Assembly: GCA_001414345.1 (NCBI GenBank)
Contig: LLCB01000700.1
Coordinates: forward strand, 1-11,935
DNA length: 11,935 bases
Reading direction: 5' to 3'
Source of the DNA: Hymenoscyphus infarciens
Taxonomy: Eukaryota; Ascomycota; Leotiomycetes; Helotiales; Helotiaceae
This document shows, one piece after another, positions 8,336 through 11,935 of the stretch. Numbering within the stretch: position 1 is the first letter of the stretch; each line of letters starts with the position of its first letter. Position numbers and translations under genes: made by a program. The notes under the pieces were generated by a model. The model did no database searches and was not told the origin of the DNA. It saw only the letters and a list, made by a program, of their open reading frames with translations.

Positions 8336-8814
8336 ACGGAGCGGAGGGACCTAACTTGGGTTAGGGTCGAAGGAGAGAATGGAAGGCATGCTTTTGACGG
8401 GAATTCGACATCGGTTACAAAAGAGGGACTTTGGGGTTTGTGGGGGAAAAAACACACAGAGCAGTCAAGATAGAATTCAATCCTAACTTGATCTACGAGT
8501 CATGCCTGTCCTCAAATCCAGCTTCAACACAGCCAAATGCATTTTCCATTTTCCTTTCCCAAATCCCACCCTAACATCCTCGTCCTCCTTAAGGGTCAAT
8601 CATCGACCCAGCCTTCAAACACCAGGATGCAGCTCACCCCCAAAAATTCCCAAAGTCCGGCTCCCCCCCCTTAAAAATTCCATCCAAACGTCATCTTGCA
8701 TTACGACATCCGCCTTCAACGCCGGGACATTGTGCCACATCACACTGTAAACATTGCTCATCTGCGTCTGTCTGCTTTCATCACCACGGGCATGCCGATT
8801 TAACCGAACCCGAG
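8336..8814. other. 3' flank of the hydrophobin-like gene, no further gene seen
   Basis: Base composition is ordinary. It probably contains the 3' untranslated region of the gene to the left. An open stretch at 8502-8750 (+) has no initiator context, no recognisable domain and low-complexity serine and proline composition, so I do not call it a gene. A run of eight C lies at 8663-8670. Confidence 0.5.
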
Positions 8815-8859
8815 CCTTAGAAGGGCTAGGTTATAACGTTATAACCAGCCCTCCTAAGG
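8815..8859. repeat. 45-bp near-perfect palindrome
   Basis: CCTTAG, AGGGCT and GGTTATAAC on the left are mirrored by GTTATAACC, AGCCCT and CTAAGG on the right. Only a single A bulge and one A/C mismatch break the symmetry, and there is no loop. About 30 bases downstream, AACGTCGGTATAACCACGCC resembles the right half, so a diverged partial copy may follow. It stands about 100 bases before the AT-rich border. It could be a mobile-element end, a protein-binding site or a breakpoint scar. Confidence 0.8.
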
Positions 8860-8964
8860 GCCATATGACTTATCTAACGTCGGTATAACCACGCCGCCTT
8901 TTAAGCTTTGTCAGCGCGTAGAGGGTCACGTGTATAATCAGCCTTTAACGGTATTTATAAAAAC
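8860..8964. other. Right shoulder of the island
   Basis: This is the change from ordinary composition to AT-rich repeat. It keeps several CpG sites and one CACGTG hexamer at 8927-8932. No gene is seen. Confidence 0.5.
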
Positions 8965-10065
8965 ATAATACAAAAGACTAAAAACCTGTTATACGTACTT
9001 TTAGTATATAATAGAGTAAAAGTCTTCTTTAATATAATGTTTTTAACTTATTCTTTAATTACTAAGATACTTTTAGTATATTATAGACTAAAAACTATCT
9101 ACTTTTTATATATAATAGACTAAAAGTCTTCTTTAATATAATCTTTTTAATAAATAATTTATTTACTTATATACTTTTAGTTTATAATAGACTAAAGACT
9201 ACCTACTTTTAGTATATAATAGACTTATAGTCTTCTTTAGTATACTCTTTTTAATTAAGAATATATTTACTTATAATATATTATAGACTAGAAACCACCT
9301 ACTTTTAGTATATAATAGACTAAAAGTCTTCTTTAATAGAATCTTTTTAATTAATAATCTATTTACTTATATACTTTTAGTTTATAATAGACTAAAAACT
9401 ATCTACTTTTAGTCTATTATAGACTAAAAACTACCTACTTTTAGTATATAATAGACTAAAAGTCTTCTTTAATAGAATCTTTTTAATTAATTCTTTAATT
9501 ACTTATATGCTTTTAGTCTATTATAGACTAGAAACCACCTACCTTTAGTTTATTATAGACTAAAAACGACCTACTTTTAGTATATAATAGACTAAAAACT
9601 ACCTACTTTTAGTATATAATAGACTAAAAGTCTTCTTTAGTATAATCTTTTTAATTAATTATTTATTTACTTATATACTTTTAGTCTATAATAGACTAAA
9701 AACCACCTACTTTTAGTATTTAAGAGACTTAGAGTCTTCTTTAGTATAATCTTTTTAATTAATTATAGCATTACTTATATGCTTTTAGTCTATAATAGAC
9801 TAAAAACTATATACTTTTAGTATATAATAGACTTAAAGTCTTCTTTAGTATAATCTTTTTAATTAAGAACATATTTACTTATAGTATATTATAGACTAGA
9901 AACCACCTACTTTTAGTATATAATAGACTAAAAGTCTTCTTTAATAGAATCTTTTTAATTAATAATCTATTTACTTATATACCTTTAGTTTATAATAGAC
10001 TAAAAACCATCTACTTTTAGTATATAATAGACTAAAAACCACCTACTTTTAGTTTATAATTAACC
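8965..10065. repeat. Tandem array of 104-bp and 32-bp units with palindromes
   Basis: The anchor word TCTTCTTT occurs nine times, at 9023, 9127, 9231, 9327, 9463, 9631, 9735, 9839 and 9935. The spacings are 104, 104, 96, 136, 168, 104, 104 and 96. The longer spacings are explained by extra copies of a 32-bp subunit (ACCTACTTTTAGT followed by ATAATAGACTAAAA). Many subunits contain palindromes such as TTTTAGTCTATTATAGACTA. The array is AT-rich and largely lacks CA and TG, apart from the repeated ACCACC and ACTACC words. There is no coding potential. Confidence 0.9.
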
Positions 10066-10668
10066 AAGTCTTATTCTCGATAAGATTTTATATTATACTA
10101 TCTCTTAATAAACTGAAAATAGAGAGAGTAGTATAGGTCGGTTTTATATCACTTTATAAGTACTATAAAACGAAGACTAAGAAAAGTCTTTATATAAGCT
10201 TAGTATATAAATCATATACTCTTTTAGATAGGCTTTCTAGAAAACTTCTATCTATTTTATTTTAATAGATTAGTACTACGTTTTCTGACTTAGTAATCCT
10301 TTCTAATTTCCTCTTAAGACTATCTTCTTTCTTAACTTTAAACACGTATATTATAACTATTACTAAATAAAAACTAATTATAAATATAAAATACTATAAT
10401 TAACTATTAATAGTACTATAATATATAATAATATTATAATATTTACTAAAGTAAAGCTTTATATATATTATTTTAGTTTTAGAAGTTAGTATAGTATATA
10501 TCTTCTACTATCTAATAAGTAGTATAAGAGTACTAGTTAGAAACTACTTTATATTAGGTTTTATACTATACTATATATACGCTTTTTAATAGACTTTATA
10601 GAATATTTATAACTCTAATCTAGTTAGTTTAAAGTTATATACTTCTACTTACTAATAATTCTATCTTA

Positions 10669-10698
10669 CTCTAGCTCTAACTCTAACTCTAACTCTAA
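10669..10698. repeat. Short run of CTCTAA hexamers
   Basis: Five hexamers in a row, CTCTAG then four CTCTAA. It resembles the fungal telomere repeat CCCTAA with one change per unit, but is far too short to be a telomere. It may be a chance microsatellite. Confidence 0.6.
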
Positions 10699-11609
10699 AA
10701 GTACTATAGCTTTTATCTTTTCTAGATATAGTAACTAGTTATATACTATTCTAAGTAACTTATAAAAAGTATAACCTTTATTATAAGTTTTTAGATAAAA
10801 CTACTAGAGTAGCTTAAACGTAGTTATTTTTAAGAATATACTATATTAAAAAGAGTATTAAAATATAATAGTAAAAGATAAACGACTTAAATCTTAAACT
10901 ATTCTAAATAAATAATATATAAAACTCTTACTAAGAGCTATTTATAAATAGTCTAGTTATAATAGTATAAACTATATATAACTAGTAAATAAGTATATAA
11001 AGATATATCTAATATAATAATATAAAGTATTATATAAGCTTAATAATAGTAAAATAACTATTAAATTTACTTTTTATAAAATAAAAAAAGTTAGAATATA
11101 TATATTTATAGTAGTTTAGACTATATAAAGTCTATAACTAAAATCTAAAGAATACTTTAGAAGTATAATACTTATATAATATATAATCTTAACTAATCAT
11201 ACTTAATTACTAAAATAGACTTTATCTTATACTAAAATATAAAGTTCTTAATAAAAGAGTATAGATTTATTCTAACTATTATAGATTAAAGAGAGTTGAA
11301 AGTAAAGTTAGAAATAAAACTTTAAAAGTTAATAATAGTAATAACTTAGTTAAGAGCTTATTTTAATAGTATACTATCTTTTATATAAATTTAAATAAGA
11401 CTTCTTACTTAGCTAAAAGTATAAAGAAATTAAGACTTCTTACTAAAGTAAGAAGTTAGTAAGAGTTTAGCTAGTTAATATTAAATAATAAGTCTAATAT
11501 AAGAACTATAATAATATGAAATCTATATAAATATAAAATCTATATATATAAATAAAAAAGAGATATATAAAAGTATCTTTTATAAAAGAATATATATAAA
11601 TACTAAGAG

Positions 11610-11935
11610 CCTATTTAGCTTATATATATCTAGAATATATACTACTAAAAATTAGAAGGTAATATATATATACTTATATTTAGTATATATATTTAAAAGT
11701 AATATAAATCTCTTATTTAACCTTATATATCTTAGTATATAGATAAATAAAATTTATATTACTAAAAAAAGATTTAGATCTCTAGAGGTATATATCTCTA
11801 AAAGTTCGTATTTATCTCTTCTTATCTACTAGTTTTATAGTCCTAACTTAGATATATACTAATATATATACTATAAGCTAAACTATTACTTAATATATTT
11901 AAAAATAAGTAATAATATATACTAACTTATATAAA
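11610..11935 (+). repeat. Dispersed repeat, right copy
   Basis: It is similar to 1131-1412 in the same orientation over its whole length, with about 30 additional bases near 11690-11720. It runs to the window edge and may continue. It is degraded and non-coding. Confidence 0.7.

Larger units (their letters stand above)
10066..11935. other. AT-rich, RIP-like degraded region, right side
   Basis: Composition is the same as on the left: TA-rich, few CA and TG, no reading frame of useful length in any frame. The first 200 bases keep slightly more CA and TG than the rest and contain an inverted repeat with arms at 10095-10105 and 10123-10134. Apart from the hexamer run and the dispersed repeat listed separately, I see no identifiable feature. 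Confidence 0.8.

Noticed and set aside
8257..8457. Open frame of 66 codons on the minus strand
   Set aside because: Antisense to exon 3 and the 3' flank of the spliced gene; no recognisable features.
8502..8750. Open frame of 82 codons on the plus strand
   Set aside because: Low-complexity Ser/Pro/Thr composition from CT-rich DNA, no motif, no signal peptide and no intron signals; probably chance.
8965..10065. Centromeric satellite
   Set aside because: The array is only about 1.1 kb long and next to a normal gene; centromere identity cannot be judged from one window.
1131..11935. Pair of LTRs of one large retrotransposon
   Set aside because: The copies are directly oriented, but the interval contains an unmutated gene island and unrelated arrays, and I saw no primer-binding site or polypurine tract next to them.

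Overview
The window looks like chromosomal DNA of a filamentous ascomycete (Pezizomycotina) with a two-speed genome. About three quarters of it (roughly 1-5830 and 8960-11935) is extremely AT-rich. CpA and TpG are almost absent and TpA is in large excess. This is the footprint expected of repeat-induced point mutation (RIP) acting on repeats until most targets were used up. No intact gene is visible in these parts. The exact species cannot be read from the sequence.

Layout. Positions 1-625 hold a decaying 65-bp tandem repeat. From about 626 to 5830 lies RIP-degraded repeat DNA with several hairpins, one dispersed repeat (1131-1412) that recurs at the right end of the window (11610-11935), and two blocks (749-905 and 1715-1815) that are mutated relatives of a small transposon further right. 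Positions 5830-8960 form an island of ordinary base composition. A final AT-rich part begins with a tandem array built from 104-bp and 32-bp units (about 8965-10065), followed by degraded DNA to the end.

The island holds three things. (1) A three-exon gene on the + strand (7841-8335) encodes a predicted 100-residue secreted protein with eight cysteines in the order C-CC-C-C-CC-C, close to class II hydrophobin spacing. (2) A 707-bp non-autonomous transposon (6600-7306) has imperfect terminal inverted repeats and is flanked by TA on both sides, as in Tc1/mariner-type MITEs. (3) A coding-like stretch on the - strand (6130-6597) ends at the transposon; across it the same frame can be followed weakly to about 7543. 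I read this as a broken gene of unknown family. A 45-bp near-perfect palindrome (8815-8859) stands close to the right edge of the island.

Taken together, this resembles the known arrangement in which small secreted cysteine-rich genes of plant-associated fungi sit in islands inside RIP-mutated repeats. The most notable observations are the hydrophobin-like gene with an in-frame retainable intron, the transposon inside a probable relic gene, the natural 'before and after' mutation pair between transposon and left flank, and the higher-order array whose first repeat motif resembles the transposon ends.
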